Positions 44,142 through 57,200 of a stretch of 64,000 bases of DNA are shown piece after piece. The first letter of the stretch is position 1. The number at the start of each line of letters is the position of its first letter. Source of the stretch: Streptomyces beigongshangae (GTDB lineage: Bacteria; Actinomycetota; Actinomycetes; Streptomycetales; Streptomycetaceae). Made by a program: the position numbers and the translations under genes. The notes below the pieces were generated by a model, which saw only the letters and a program-made list of their open reading frames with translations, was not told the origin of the DNA and ran no database searches. The stretch lies in the NCBI RefSeq assembly GCF_019710745.1, contig NZ_JAHKJW010000015.1, positions 1-64,000 on the forward strand, written 5' to 3'.

Positions 44142-45470
44142 TTCACAGCCGCACGCCCTTCTGTGATATCTCCCGCATGCGTTCAGCTGCGACCCGGGGC
44201 GGTTGTTGCCCGCCCCTGTGATTCCGTACCCGCTTTCTCGCGGTAGATCTTTTATCCCCGGCAGGTCTTGTTCCTGTACTTCTTCGCGGTCTTGGAATTC
44301 TTGTCCGGCCGGGGAAGCCCCGCACCGGTTCCCGGGACGGTGATCGTGCAGCCGAAGACGTGACAGACCCGTGCGGTGGCGGGCCGGTCGGTGTCAGGCC
44401 GTCCGCGTCCGCCTCGGGCGCCCGGCAGTTCCACCGAGGTGCCGGAGGTCTTCCGGATCTGTCTGTGATCGCCGTCCGTCGTGTCCCCGCCGTCCGTGCC
44501 GTTGGCACGGTCAGAGCACGCACCCGCGCACGCGCCGGTGGAGTGCGCCCCGTGTGCTCCCGTCGGGATCCGGCCGAAATCGGTGCCCCCCGCCGGGTGT
44601 CCGAAAGCGCGGGGAGTCGGCCGCCGGACACCCGGACAGGCTTCCCAATGCGTTCGGACGGTCCTCGAACGGGGTATTCCGCTTTTTTGCGCCATGCCGT
44701 CCGAGCTGCTGCGGACAATCTCCGCGCAGGTGAGGGAGTTGCGAGCGGTGTGCGCCAAAGGGGAATTCCAGGTTCTACGCAAGTGCCTGTTTAGCCATCC
44801 GGGTCCGGGGCACGCGTGGTGGCGTTGAAGCAGGCGCGCCATCGGTGACGGGTTTGCTCGGGTTGTGCGCAGGCAATGCGCAATGGCTTGCCGATATACC
44901 CTCCGCTCGACTTCGGGGGGTTGCCCCCCGGCTGGCCCGACCTGAAGACTGTCGCCGGTTCGACCGGGTCGCGAACGTTCGTCCCGGGCACGGCCCGCCC
45001 CGCTCGGCGGGTATGCACAACCTCGCGCGTGTCGCAGGAACGTCCGGCCTCGCTCGAAGGTCTGACCTACGTAAGAGTCATACGTAAGAGCCGTACGCAA
45101 AGGTCGTAGAAAAGGGCAGGCGGAATTCTCCGCGCGGCAACTGTGCGGTACGTTCACTGGAGATGGGGGATGTTCGGCTTGTTGTACGCGGCGAGTTCCT
45201 CGGTCGCCCAGGGGCGGGATGCGGGCCGATGCGGCCCGCGATGCGCAGGGCGGCGCGTACGACCGGGAGCGGCGGTGCGCGGCGCGGGTCCGCACCGGCC
45301 GGCGGCCGGGCCGTCCTCTGTCGGGGCAAGGCCGCTGTCCGGGTGGAACCGCTGCCCGTCCGTCAGGAGTGCACCAGGTCACGCCCGGGTTCCGGATCGG
45401 GGCCCGGGATCGAAGTCAACCATTCCGTTTGCGCTTTCGCTGTCCCCGCGTTCCGCACGAAGGAGAATAG
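44142..45470. other. Long region without a confident gene, partly degenerate
   Basis: About 1.3 kb of lower and uneven G+C. On the minus strand a frame ending with TAA at 44254-44252 has coding-like third positions back to about 44620 and a Cys/Lys-rich tail (KNSKTAKKYRNKTCRG); its only ATG, 44695, lacks a ribosome site. On the plus strand ATG 44694 opens a 44-codon frame (MPSELLRTISAQVRELRAV...). Neither is convincing; both may be decayed genes. Three 10-bp direct repeats occur at 45068-45103. The right end holds the promoter of the P450 and its GAAGGAG ribosome site. Confidence 0.5.
45068..45103 (+). repeat. Three 10-bp direct repeats, 13-bp period, upstream of the NRPS cluster
   Basis: TACGTAAGAG (45068-45077), TACGTAAGAG (45081-45090) and TACGCAAAGG (45094-45103), each separated by three bases. 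They are the only A+T-rich direct repeats in this stretch and lie 370 bp before the first biosynthetic gene. A pathway-specific activator site is possible; the 13-bp period differs from the 11-bp period usual for SARP sites. Confidence 0.6.
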
Positions 45471-46679
45471 GTGACCGGCAACCCGTCGAAACAGGAGCAC
45501 TTACCCTTCGATGCGCTGAGTGATCGATGGCAGTCCCTGCGCGAGTCGAGACCCGTGCATTACGACGAACGGCAGGGCGCATGGCAGGCGGTGGATTACG
45601 AGTCCGTGGCCGCAATCCTGTCGGACCCGGCGACGTATTCCTCCGACTTCTCGTCCATCGCACCCGCCCAGGAGGACTTCCAGGCCTTCCGGCAGGGCAA
45701 TTTCGTCGGTATGGATCCGCCCGAGCACCGCAAACTCAGAACTCTCGTGAGTCAGGCGTTCACCCCTCGCGTGGTGAACGGACTCGGGCCGCGTATCGAA
45801 AGCGTGTGCGGCCAGTTGCTGGACGGCGTCGCCGATCGCGACCGGTTCGACCTCGTCGACGAACTCGCCTATCCGCTGCCCATCATCGTCATCGCCGAAC
45901 TGCTCGGCATACCCGCGGCCGACCACAGGCTTTTCCAGGAGTGGGCGGCCGTTCTCTTCAGCGGTGACGAACTCGGCGAGGCGCCCGACATGGCCGACCT
46001 CGAACGGGCCCTGAATGCCATCGCCCCGACCGTGCGGGAGATGAACGGCTACGTCCTGGACCATATCCGGCGGTGCCGGGCGGATCCGGGGGACGACCTC
46101 ACCAGCAAACTGCTGGCCGCCGAGGTGGACGGGGTCCGTCTGGAGGACCAGGAGATCGTCGGGTTCGTCGCCCTGCTGCTCGTCGCCGGACACATCACCA
46201 CCACGGCGCTGCTGGGCAGCGCCGTCGTCATGTTCGACCGGCACCCCGGCACGCTCCGCTCGCTGCGCGCCGACCCCGGCCGGCTGCCGGACGCCGTCGA
46301 GGAGGTGCTGCGCTGGCTGCCCCCCTTCGCGGAGCTCGGCCGGCGCACCACGCGGGCCGTGGTCATCGGCGGGCACGACATCCCCGCGGGCGCGATGGTG
46401 GTGGCCCACCTGGCCGCCGCCAACCGCGATCCCGCGCGCTTCGAGGAACCGGACGTCTTCGATCCGGCCCGTTCCCCGAACCCCCATCTGACGTTCGGCC
46501 ACGGCATCCACTTCTGTTTCGGCGCCCCGCTGGCCCGTCTGGAGGCGCGGATCGCGCTCCGCATGCTGCTTGAACGTTTTTCTGATCTCCGTGTCCCCGC
46601 CTACGACGAGGTCGTCTTCCAGAACCCGGCCGTCATCGTCGGCGTACGTCATCTGCCCATCGAGGTCACCAGGCATTAG
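45471..46679 (+). CDS. Cytochrome P450 of the NRPS cluster
   Basis: 402 aa from GTG 45471 with GAAGGAG about 6 bases upstream. All P450 landmarks are standard: I-helix AGHITT (239-244), ExxR Glu278-Arg281 in EEVLRW, haem loop FGHGIHFCFG with Cys349. Length and sequence fit bacterial class I P450s (CYP107/CYP105-like). As the first gene of the peptide cluster it probably hydroxylates or cross-links an amino-acid side chain, on the carrier or after release. Ferredoxin is not encoded here. Confidence 0.93.
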   Translation: MTGNPSKQEHLPFDALSDRWQSLRESRPVHYDERQGAWQAVDYESVAAILSDPATYSSDFSSIAPAQEDFQAFRQGNFVGMDPPEHRKLRTLVSQAFTPRVVNGLGPRIESVCGQLLDGVADRDRFDLVDELAYPLPIIVIAELLGIPAADHRLFQEWAAVLFSGDELGEAPDMADLERALNAIAPTVREMNGYVLDHIRRCRADPGDDLTSKLLAAEVDGVRLEDQEIVGFVALLLVAGHITTTALLGSAVVMFDRHPGTLRSLRADPGRLPDAVEEVLRWLPPFAELGRRTTRAVVIGGHDIPAGAMVVAHLAAANRDPARFEEPDVFDPARSPNPHLTFGHGIHFCFGAPLARLEARIALRMLLERFSDLRVPAYDEVVFQNPAVIVGVRHLPIEVTRH

Positions 46680-46802
46680 TCCGCAAGAACGCACCACACC
46701 GCAACACCCGCACACCCGCACCGACATGTCGGGCCGTTCCGCTCATCCCCAGCGGCCCTTCGTGCCACGTTCACGGAACGCATCACCGGGAGTCCCCTTC
46801 TC

Positions 46803-48152
46803 ATGCCCTACCACACCGCTGCTTCAGTCGTCGCCCCGCGACCGTCCCTCATACGCAGGACCCTGCAGGAGAGCCTCGACGCTCTCGCGCGGACCCACCA
46901 CGTGCCGGGTGCCCACCTGGTCGTCGACACCGGGACGGAGGTCGTCAGCGTGCACACCGGGACGGCCGACGCCGTCCGCGGCACCGCGTTCACCGCCGAC
47001 ACGGCCGTGCCGATCGGCAGTGTCACCAAGACGTACACGGCCGCCACCGTCATGCTCCTGGTCGACGACGAGGACCTCGGCCTGGACGAGGCCGTCGCCG
47101 ACGTCCTGCCGGAGTTCCGGGACCTGCCCAAGGTGACCGTACGTCACCTCCTCTCGCACACCGCCGGTCTGCCCACCGGCCCCGACTCGGACACCGCGGC
47201 GGGCATGACGGCCTCCCGCTACCTCTCGGCGGTCTGCACCGCCGGGAACGCGCTCTTCGCGCCCGGGACGGACTTCTCCTACTCCAACGCCGGTTACGTG
47301 GCGGCGGGACGGCTGATCGAGGCCGTGACGGGCATGACATGGCACGAAGCCGTCCGCGTCCTGCTCCTGGAGCCGCTGGGCATCGAGCCCGCCTTCCTCG
47401 GCGACGGCGCCCCCGGCCGCCCGACGGCCGGCGGACACGCCCTGAACACGGCGACGCTGGCCGTGCGGCCGGCCCGGCAGAGCCTGGCCCCGGTCGAGGC
47501 CCCGGCCGGTGCCCTGCTGGCGAGCGCCCATGACCTGCTGACCCTGGGCAGGGCCCTGATCGGCCGGTCCGCCGTCCTGCCGCCCGCCACCGCCGCGTTG
47601 ATGCGGCGCCCCGAGGAGGGAACCGGACCCGGTGCCCTGGCGGACGCCTGGGGGCTGGGCGCGGCCCTCCACCAGCAGGACGACCGCTGGTGGTGCGGTC
47701 ACGACGGGAACGCCCAGGGCACCTCCTGCCATCTGCGCGCGGAACCCCGCAGCGGCGTCGTGGTCGCCTTCACCGGCAACGCCGGCGGTGCCACCGCCCT
47801 GTGGCGGAACCTGGCCGACCAGCTCACCCGGCTCACCGGCCTGCGGGTGCCGACCACCCCCGCGCGCCCGGACCGGGGCGGCCCTATCGACTTCCCCGAG
47901 TGCGTCGGGACCTACCGCAACGGGACGAGCGAGTACCGGATCGCCCTCGGCGCCGACGGTCTGCCCGCGCTGTCCATCGACGGGGACCTGCCGCTGCCCC
48001 TGGTCTGCTACCCGGATCTGAGCTGCGACCTGGTCGACCCGGCCACCGGGCAACGGGAACCCGGCGGACGCTTCCACCGCGATCCCGTCGACGGAGGCGT
48101 CGACCGCGTGCAGATCTCCGGTCGTACGGCCCGCCGCGTCGGCACCGCCTGA
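46803..48152 (+). CDS. PBP-type thioesterase/cyclase (SurE-like serine hydrolase)
   Basis: 449 aa from ATG 46803. The N-terminal 345 residues form a class C beta-lactamase/PBP fold with Ser73-x-x-Lys76 (GSVTK), Tyr160-Ser-Asn162 (SYSN) and His300-Asp-Gly (HDGN). The remaining 90 residues are a small beta domain, as in SurE-type peptide cyclases, which are also about 450 aa. These stand-alone enzymes release and macrocyclise peptides carrying a D residue at the C-terminus and sit beside NRPSs that lack an own thioesterase. Location between P450 and an epimerase-rich NRPS fits this role. An ordinary beta-lactamase-like esterase is the alternative. Confidence 0.75.
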   Translation: MPYHTAASVVAPRPSLIRRTLQESLDALARTHHVPGAHLVVDTGTEVVSVHTGTADAVRGTAFTADTAVPIGSVTKTYTAATVMLLVDDEDLGLDEAVADVLPEFRDLPKVTVRHLLSHTAGLPTGPDSDTAAGMTASRYLSAVCTAGNALFAPGTDFSYSNAGYVAAGRLIEAVTGMTWHEAVRVLLLEPLGIEPAFLGDGAPGRPTAGGHALNTATLAVRPARQSLAPVEAPAGALLASAHDLLTLGRALIGRSAVLPPATAALMRRPEEGTGPGALADAWGLGAALHQQDDRWWCGHDGNAQGTSCHLRAEPRSGVVVAFTGNAGGATALWRNLADQLTRLTGLRVPTTPARPDRGGPIDFPECVGTYRNGTSEYRIALGADGLPALSIDGDLPLPLVCYPDLSCDLVDPATGQREPGGRFHRDPVDGGVDRVQISGRTARRVGTA

Positions 48153-48272
48153 CCCCGAGCCGTCCCGCACACGTCCCCCGCGCCGCAGGGCCGCTCCCGC
48201 GGCCCGGCGCGCCCGGGCGGTTCCCCGCGCCCGCGCGCACCCGCATCGCCACTGCCTTCGAAGGACCCCTCC

Positions 48273-51200
48273 ATGACGGACCTGCACAACGAGCCCGCGC
48301 CGACGTCCCCTCCGGCCGGGGCAGGCAACGACGTCACCGCCGCCACCGCCGCCGTCGACAGCGGTGCGGTGGAGCCGCTGCCGCTCGGCGACCTGTTCGA
48401 GGCATGGGTGAGCCGTACGCCGGACGCGCCGGCGGTGACCGACGGCCGGCGGACCTGGTCCTACCGGGAGCTCGCGGAGCGGACCGGCCGCCTGGCCGCC
48501 GATCTCGTACGGCGCGGGGCCGGACCGGAGCGCACGGTGGCGCTGGTCCTGCCGCGCTCGCTGGAACTGATCGCCGCCGAACTGGCCGTGGCGCGGGCCG
48601 GTGCCGCCTTCCTGCCCGTGGACCCGCAGTACCCAAAGGAGCGGCGCGCGTGGATGCTGCGGGACGCGGCGCCCGCGGTCGTCCTCGACGACCCGGCCGG
48701 CCTGCGCGCCGTCATGGCGGCGGACGGGCCCGCCACGGGTCCGCGTCCGCGGGTGGACGCCGACCACGCCGCGTACGTGATCTACACCTCGGGCTCGACG
48801 GGAACGCCCAAGGGCGTGACCGTCACCCACCGGGGCGTCGCCGCGTTCGCCGCGGGCGCCGCGGCGCAGTACACCGTGGGCCCCGGCGACCGCGTGCTGC
48901 AGTTCTCCTCACCCAGCTTCGACGCCTCCGTGCTGGAGCTGTTCATCTCCGTCCTGTGCGGCGCCACCCTCGTCGTGCCGCCCGACGGCCCCTGGCTGGG
49001 CGACGAACTCGCCTCCGTGGTGAACGAGCACCGCATCACCCACGCGCTGATCCCGCCGGCCGCCCTGGCCACCCTGCCCGACCCGGCGCTGATCGGTCCG
49101 GGCCGGTTCAGCACACTGATCGTGGGGGCCGAGGCGTGCCCGGCGGAGCTCGTCGACCGCTGGGCGCCCGGCCGCCGGATGATCAATTCCTACGGGCCCA
49201 CCGAGACGACGATCGTCGCCTCCTGGACCGGGCCGCTGTCCGCCGGCGGCGGCACGCCGAGCATCGGCCGGCCCCTCGCCGGCACCGGGGCGCACGTGCT
49301 GGACGAGGCCATGCGGCCGGTGCCGCCCGGGACCGAGGGCGAACTGTACGTCGGCGGCGCCGGAGTGGCCCGCGGCTATCTCGGCCGGCCCGGCCTCACC
49401 GCCGGGCGCTTCGTCGCCAGCCCTTTCGGCCCGCCCGGCGCGCGCCTCTACCGCACGGGTGACCGGGCGCGCTGGAACACGGACGGCGAACTGGAGTACC
49501 TGGGCCGGGCCGACCGCCAGGTGAAGGTGCGCGGCTTCCGCATCGAACCCGGTGAGATCGAGACGGCGCTGCGCCGCCACGACGGCGTGCGCGACGCCGT
49601 GGTCGTGGTGCGCGAGGACGAGCCGGGACGACGGCGGCTCGTCGGCTACGTCACCCCCGCCGACCCCGGACACACCCCCGACCCGGACGACCTGAGGACG
49701 GTGGCCGCCGCCGTCCTGCCGCCGCACATGGTGCCCGCCGCCGTGGTCGTCCTGGACGCCCTGCCGCTCACCCCGCAGCACAAGATCGACCACCGCGCCC
49801 TGCCCGCGCCCGTCCGCGCGGCGGCCGCGGGACGGGTGGCGCCGCGCACCCCGCAGGAGCGGGCGCTCGCCGGCGTCTGGGCGGACGTCCTGGGGGTCGG
49901 CTCCGTCGGCGCCGAGGACGACTTCTTCGAGCTGGGCGGCGACTCGATCCTCGCCGCCCGCCTCCTCGCCCGGATCCGTGCGGAACTCGGCGCCCGGCTG
50001 TCGGTCCGGGACGTGTTCACCGCGCGCACCGTCGCCGCCCTGGCCCGCCTGACCGGGTCGCCGTCGTCCTCCGCGGCGCCCCCGGACCCGATCCCGGCCG
50101 CCCCCCGCGACCGGCCGCTGCCGCTCTCCGGCGCCCAGCGCCGCCTGTGGTTCCTGGACGACCTCACCCCGGGCGGCACCGAGTACAACACCGGCCTGGC
50201 GCTGCGGCTGCGCGGCGAGCTGGACACCGGGGCGCTGCGCCGCGCCCTGGACCGGCTGGCCGCCCGACACGACTCCCTGCGCACGACCTTCGCCACCCTG
50301 GACGGCCAGGGCGTGCAGCACGTGCACGCCCACGCGGAGGTCCCGCTGCGCACCGCCGACGTGACCCACCTGCCCGCCGACCGGCGCGGCGAGGCCGCCG
50401 AACGGCTGCTCACCGAGGAACTGGGCCGCCCTTTCGACCTGGCGGCCGGACCGCTCACCCGGGCCCTGCTCGTCCGCCGCGGCGACGGGGACCGGGTGCT
50501 GCTGCTGGCCCAGCACCACATCGTCACCGACGGCTGGTCCGTGGGCATCCTGACCCGTGACCTGGCGGCGCTGTACCGCTCCGAGGTGTCCGGCACGGCG
50601 GACGGACTGCCCGTACCCGCGGTGCAGTACCCGGACTTCGCCGTGTGGGAGCGGGAACAGCGCTCCGGCGACGGCGACGCGGAGGACCTCGCCTACTGGA
50701 AGCGGCACCTGGCCGGTGTGCCGCCGCTGGAACTGCCCACCGACCGCCCCCGGCCCGCGGTGCGCACCACGGCCGGGGCCGCACACCGCCGGCGCCTTCC
50801 GGCGGAGCTGGTCACCCGTCTGCGGCACCTGGCCGCGGGCCGCGGCACGACCGTCTTCACGCTGTTCGCCGGGGCGGCGGCGGTGCTGTTCTCCCGCTAC
50901 TCCGGGCAGCGTGACATCGCCTTCGGCACCGTCACCACCGGGCGGGGGCGCCGCGAACTGGAGGACGTGACCGGGTTCTTCGCCAACACCGTCGTACTGC
51001 GCGGCGAGGTGGACGACGCCCTGACCGTCGACCGGTTCGTGGAGAGCATGCGGGCCACGGTGCTGGACGCCTTCGCCCACGAGTCGGTGCCGTTCGACCG
51101 GGTGGTGGAGGAACTGGCTCCGCCCCGGGACCCGAGCCGGACCCCGCTCGTGCAGGTGCTCGTGGTGCAGCAGACCGCCCCGGGCGCCCCGCCGCGGGCC

Positions 51201-54200
51201 GGCGCCGTGCGGATCGAGCCCCATCCGCTGCCCCGTCCGGCGGCCCGGTTCGACCTGGTGCTGGAGTTCACGCCGGACGGCGACGGCGGCTGCGAGCTCA
51301 CGGCCGAGTACAACACCGACCTGTTCGAGGCGGAGACGGTGGCGCGGATGAGCCGCCACCTGCACCGGCTGCTGGAGGGCATGGCGGACGGACCGCACCG
51401 CACGGTGGGCGAACTGCCCCTGCTGTCGGAGGACGAACGGCGCACCCTGCTCCAGGCATGGAACCCGCGGCCCGTGGACACCGGACGCGCACCGGTCCGT
51501 ACGCTGCCCGTGCTGTTCGAGGCACAGGTGGCACGGACACCCGACCGGACCGCCGTGGTCTGCGGACCCGAGCGTCTGGACTACGCCGAGGTCAACCGGC
51601 GCGCCAACCGGCTCGCCCGGCTGCTGGCCGCCCACGGGGTCGGGCCCGAGACACTGGTGGCGCTGTGCCTGCCGCGGACGGCGGACCTCGTACCGGTGCT
51701 GTGGGCCGTGCTCAAGGCGGGCGCGGGCTACCTCCCGGTGGATCCCGGCTACCCGCTCGAACGCATCCGCTTCATGCTGGACGACGCCGCCCCCGCCCTG
51801 GTCGTGGCCTCCCGCGAAACCGCCGGAGCACTGCCCGGGGACTGCGCTCCGCTGCTCCTGGAGGACTGCTTACCGCAGGACGCCGCCTCCGACGACTTCA
51901 CGGACGCCGACGACCTCACCGACGCCGACCGGGTGCGGCCCCTCGATCCGGAACATCCCGCGTACGTCATCTACACCTCGGGCTCGACCGGACGCCCCAA
52001 GGGGGTCGTGGTCACCCACCGCAGCGTCACCACGCTCGCGGTGTGGGTGGGGGAGCGCTTCGGCCCCCGGCGGCTGTCCCACGTGGTGGCCTCCACCTCG
52101 CTGAACTTCGACGTGTCGGTCTTCGAGATGATCTGCCCCCTGCTCGTGGGCGGCGGCATCGAGGTCGTCGCCGACCTGCCCGCCCTGGCCGACACCACCG
52201 GGCCCCGGCGGGCCGGACTGGTCAGCGGTGTGCCGTCGGTGCTCTCCCGCACCCTCGCCGAGGGCGGCGCGGCCGTCGAGGCCGACACGGTGGTCCTGGC
52301 CGGGGAGGCGCTGCCCGCACAGACCGTGCACGAGCTGCGGCGGGCCATGCCGGACTGCGAGGTCGCCAACATCTACGGCCCGACCGAGGCCACGGTCTAC
52401 GCCACCGCGTGGTTCTCGGACGGCAGGACACCGGACCAGGCCCCGCCGATCGGCAGGCCGGTGGCCCGCACCAGGGCCTACGTGCTGGACCGTCTGCTGC
52501 GGCCCCAGCCGCCCGGCGTGACGGGCGAGCTGTACCTCGGCGGCGCCGGGCTGGCGCGCGGCTACCTGGGACGCGCGGGGCTGACCTCCTCCCGGTTCGT
52601 CGCCGATCCCTTCGGTCCGCCGGGGGACCGCATGTACCGCACCGGCGACCTGGTGCGCTGGAGCACCGACGGCGAACTGGAGTACCTGGGCCGCACCGAC
52701 CAGCAGGTCAAGGTGCGCGGCTTCCGCATCGAACTGGGCGAGGTGGAGGAGGCGCTGCGCAGTCTCGACGGTGTGGCGGAGGCGGCGGCCACGGTCCGGG
52801 AGAGCGACGGCCACCGCCGGCTGGTCGGCTATGTCGTCCCCGCCGCCGGCGCACGCGTCGAGCCCGAGGAGGTGCGCCGCGCCCTCGGCCGCACCCTGCC
52901 CGACTACATGGTGCCGACGGCCGTCGTGGTCCTGGCAGACCTGCCCCTCAACCCCAACGGCAAGCTGGACCGGGGCCGCCTCCCGGACCCCGGGCCCCTG
53001 CGGGGCGCCACGCACCACGTGGCCCCGCGCACACCCACCGAGCGCGTCCTCGCCGCAGTCTGGGCGGAGATCCTGCGCGTGGACCGGGTCGGGGTGGACG
53101 ACAACTTCTTCACGCTGGGCGGCGACTCCATCCTCAGCATCCAGGTGGTGGCCCAGGCCCGTCAGGCGGGTCTCACCCTGACCTCCCGGGACGTCTACCG
53201 CCACCAGACGATCGCCGCGCTCGCCCGCTGTGCCGACGCGGCCGGCGACCGCCGGCCCGCGGCCCCGGCCGCGGTGCCCGCCACCGGTGCCGCGCCGCTG
53301 ACCCCCATCCAGCGCTGGCTGTTCGACAGCGCCGCCGGACGCGCGGGCCGTTTCGCCCAGACCCTGTCGTTCCAGGTCCCGGACGACCTGGACGCGACGG
53401 CGTTGGAGGACGCCCTCAACGACCTCGTCGCCCACCACGACGCACTGCGCTCACGCTTCTCCACCGGGCCGGACGGCGGGACGGACACCGGGCCGGACAC
53501 CAGGACGCGCGCCGGGGAGACCGGCGAGGGGATCGGTGAGCGGACCGGCGAAGGGACCGGTGAGGACGCGGGCGCCCCCGGCCCCCGTACGCAGCCGCGC
53601 ATCCTCTGGGCCGTCGAGGACCGCGCCCCCCGCGTCCGCCTGGCCCGCCACGCCGGCCCGGACACCGACACCCCCCACCACGGCGCCTTCGACCTGAGCC
53701 GCGGCCCGCTGCTGCGCGCCGTGCTGCACGACCGCGGCCCCGGCCGCTCCCGCGTACTGCACCTGGCCGTCCACCACCTGGTCGTCGACGGGGTGTCCTG
53801 GCGCGTGCTCCTGGAGGACCTGGACCGCGCCTACCGCGCCCGCCGGGAGGGCCGGGACGGACAGGCGGCGCTGCCCGCGAAGTCGGCACCGCTGCGGCAC
53901 TGGGCCCGGCGCCTGTCCGCGCACGCCGCCGGCGGCGGCTTCGACGACGAGACCGCGTACTGGACCGGCGCGGTCGCCGGCGCCCGGGCGGACCTGCCCG
54001 CCGACGGCGAGGGCGCCGGCACCTACGCCCGCGCCCGCGAGGTGACCGTCCGCCTCTCGCCCGAGGACACCTCCGCCCTGCTGCGCACCCTGCCGGACAC
54101 CTACCGCACCCGGGTCAACGACGTGCTGCTGAGCGCGCTCGGCCGGGTGCTGTGCTCCTGGACCGGGCACGAGCGGGTGCTGGTGGACGTCGAGGGGCAC

Positions 54201-57200
54201 GGCCGTGAGGAACTGTTCGCCGACACGGACACCAGCCGTACCGTCGGCTGGTTCACCACCCGCCACCCCGTCGCCCTGGCCGTCCCGCCCGACGCCGGCT
54301 GGGACGCCGTGCTCAAGCAGGTCAAGGAGCAGCTGCGGGCGGTGCCCCGGCACGGCGTCGGGTACGACGCCCTGCGGTACCTGGCCGCCCCGGGGGTCCT
54401 GCCCGGGGCGCCGCGCGCGCAGATCAGCTTCAACTACCTGGGCAGGTTCGGCCTCCCGGACACCACCGGGGGCCTGTACGCGGGCCCGTTCCGCACGCTG
54501 GAACTCGACGCCGACCCCGCGGCCGAGCGCCCGCACCCGCTGGAGGTCGTGGGCCGGCTGGACGGCGACGCGCTGGAGTTCACCTGGTTCCACTGCGAGG
54601 AACTGCACACGACGGCGACCGTCACCGGTCTGGCCGCCCGCTTCGCCGACGCGCTGGCCGGCATCGCACGGCACGCCGGACGGCCCGGCAGCGGCGGACG
54701 CACCCCCTCGGACTTCCCCCTGGCCCCGCTCGACCAGGCGGCCGTGGACCGCATCGTGGGGGAGGACGCGGACGCGGTGGAGGACATCCACCCGCTCACC
54801 CCCACCCAGGCCGGCATGCTCTTCCACGGGCTCTCCCAGGACTCCCACGACGGCCGGGCCGTCTACTTCCAGCAGCTCTCCTTCGACCTGGACGGCGTGC
54901 CCGACCCGGCCGCGCTCGCCGCGGCCTGGCAGGACGTCACGGACCGCACGCCCGTGCTGCGCGGCCGCGTCGTCTGGCAGGACGTGCCCGAGCCGCTCCT
55001 GGTGGTGCAGCGCCGTGCGGCCGTGCCCGTGACCCACCTGGACTGGCGCGGCCTGGACGAGGAGGAGCGCGGGCACCGGCTGCGGGACCTGCTGGAGCGG
55101 GACCGCGCACAGGGCATCGACCTGGACCGGGCCCCGCTCCAGCGGCTGGTGCTCGCCAGGGTCCGCGACGGCGGCGTGCGGGTGGTGTGGTCCTTCCACC
55201 ACCTGGTCCTGGACGGCTGGAGCCTGTTCCAGGTGCTGTCCGACGTCTTCGCCCGGCACGCCACGGCCGGCCGGGGACCGCTGCCCGACCGGCGCCCCTT
55301 CCGGGACTACGTGGCCTGGCTGCGCGAGCGCGACCGCGACGGGACGGAAGGAGAACGGCACTGGCGCCGCCGCCTGGCCGACCTGACCGAGGCCACCGCG
55401 CTGCCGTACGACCGGGAGCCGCGCGAGAACCACCGCGCCGAGTCCACCGCGGCGGTCCGCACCACCGTGGACGCGGCCGTCACCCGGGCGCTGGAGGAGC
55501 TGGCCAGGACGGCGGGCCTGACCCTCAACACCCTCGTGCAGGGCGCCTGGGCCCTGCTGCTGAGCCGTCAGGCCCGCCGGGCCGACGTCGTGTTCGGCAC
55601 GACCGTGTCCGGGCGGCCCCCCGAGCTGCCGGGCGCCGACAGCATGACCGGGCTGTTCATCGCCACCCTGCCCACCCGGGTGACGGTGCCGCACGACGGG
55701 TCCCTGCTCGACTGGCTGCGCGACCTCCAGCAGGAGCAGAGCGAGGACCGCCGCTTCGACCACGTGCCGCTCACCCGGATGAAGGCGTTCACCGGGCTCC
55801 CGGAGCGCACGGCCCTGTTCGACAGCATCGTCGTCTTCGAGAACTACCCGGTCGACGACGACCTGGCCGCCGCCCACGGACTGCGGTTGAAGGGCCTGGA
55901 CGGCGTCGAGACCACCAACTACCCGCTGAGCCTGGTGGCCTATCCGGGCGCCGAGCTGGGGCTGCGGCTCGGTTACGACCCGCGGCTGTTCGACGCGGAC
56001 ACCGTCGAGCGCATGGTCGAGTACCTCACCGTCCTGCTGGCGAACACGGCCGCCACGCCGCAGTGCCCGCCCGCGCGGCTGCCGCTGCTCACGGACACCC
56101 GCCGCCGTCAGGTGGTCGAGGAGTGGAACGACACGGCCACCGGCCTGCCCGGGGCCACCGTGGCGGAGCTGTTCGCCGCACAGGTGCGGCGCACGCCGGA
56201 CGCCGTGGCCCTGGAGACCGACACGGGCACGGACACGGGCACGGGCGTGGAGCGGCTCACCTACCGGGAACTGGACACCCGCGCCGCCCGGCTGGCCGCC
56301 CGGCTCACCGCGCTCGGCGTGGCGCCCGAGGTCCCGGTGGGTGTGCTGATGGACCGCTCGGCCGGCCTCGTGGTCGTACAGCTGGCCCTGGTCCGCACCG
56401 GCGGTGTGTACGTCCCGCTCGACGGCCGGGCACCGCGGGAGCGGCTGCGCAGGATGCTCACCGAGGCGGGCGCCCGGCTGCTGCTCACCGACAGCGGCCG
56501 GCAGGCCGCGGCGGAGGAGGCGCTGCCCGGCGGCACCGTGCTGCGCGTGGCCGACCTCCTCGCCACCGACGTCCCGGACGCGGTGGCCGTCCCGGACACG
56601 GACGCGGTGGCCGTCCCGGGCGCGGAGGCCGCGCGCTTGCGGGAGGTCCACCCGGACAACGTCCAGTACCTGATGTTCACGTCCGGCTCCACCGGCACCC
56701 CCAAGGGCGTCGCGGTACGGCAGCGGGACGTCGCGGCGCTCGCCCTCGACGGCTCCTTCGCCGGGCATGACCGGGTCCTCGTGCACTCCCCGCACGCCTT
56801 CGACGCCGCCACCTACGAGGTGTGGGTGCCGCTGCTGCGCGGCGGGACGGCCGTGCTGGCCCCGCCGGCCGACGTGGACGCCGCCGTCGTCCGCCGCGCG
56901 ATCACCGAGCGAGGGGTGAGCTGCCTGTGGCTGACCGCCGGTCTCTTCCGGCTGCTGGCCCAGGAGGACCCCACCTGCCTGCGCGGCGCCCGTGAGGTGT
57001 GGACCGGCGGCGAGGCCGTGCCGGGCGCGGTGGTGGGCCGCGTGCTCGACGCCTGCCCCGGCCTCACCGTCGTCGACGGCTACGGGCCGACCGAGACCAC
57101 CACCTTCGCGACCCGGCGGCCCTTCCGGGCCGGTGACCCGCTGCCGCCGGTGCTGCCCATCGGGCGCCCGCTCGACGACACCCGCGTGTACGTCCTCGAC

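Noticed and set aside
44252..44695. Minus-strand Cys-rich frame ending KNSKTAKKYRNKTCRG
   Set aside because: Third positions look coding for part of its length, but there is no ribosome site and no recognisable family. Described in the region entry rather than called as a gene.
44694..44828. 44-codon plus-strand frame MPSELLRTISAQVRELRAV...
   Set aside because: No ribosome binding site, moderate codon bias, overlaps the start of a minus-strand frame; support too weak.
45471..48152. Interpretation of the serine hydrolase as a beta-lactam resistance gene
   Set aside because: It has an extra C-terminal beta domain, no signal peptide, and sits between a P450 and an NRPS, matching PBP-type cyclases better.
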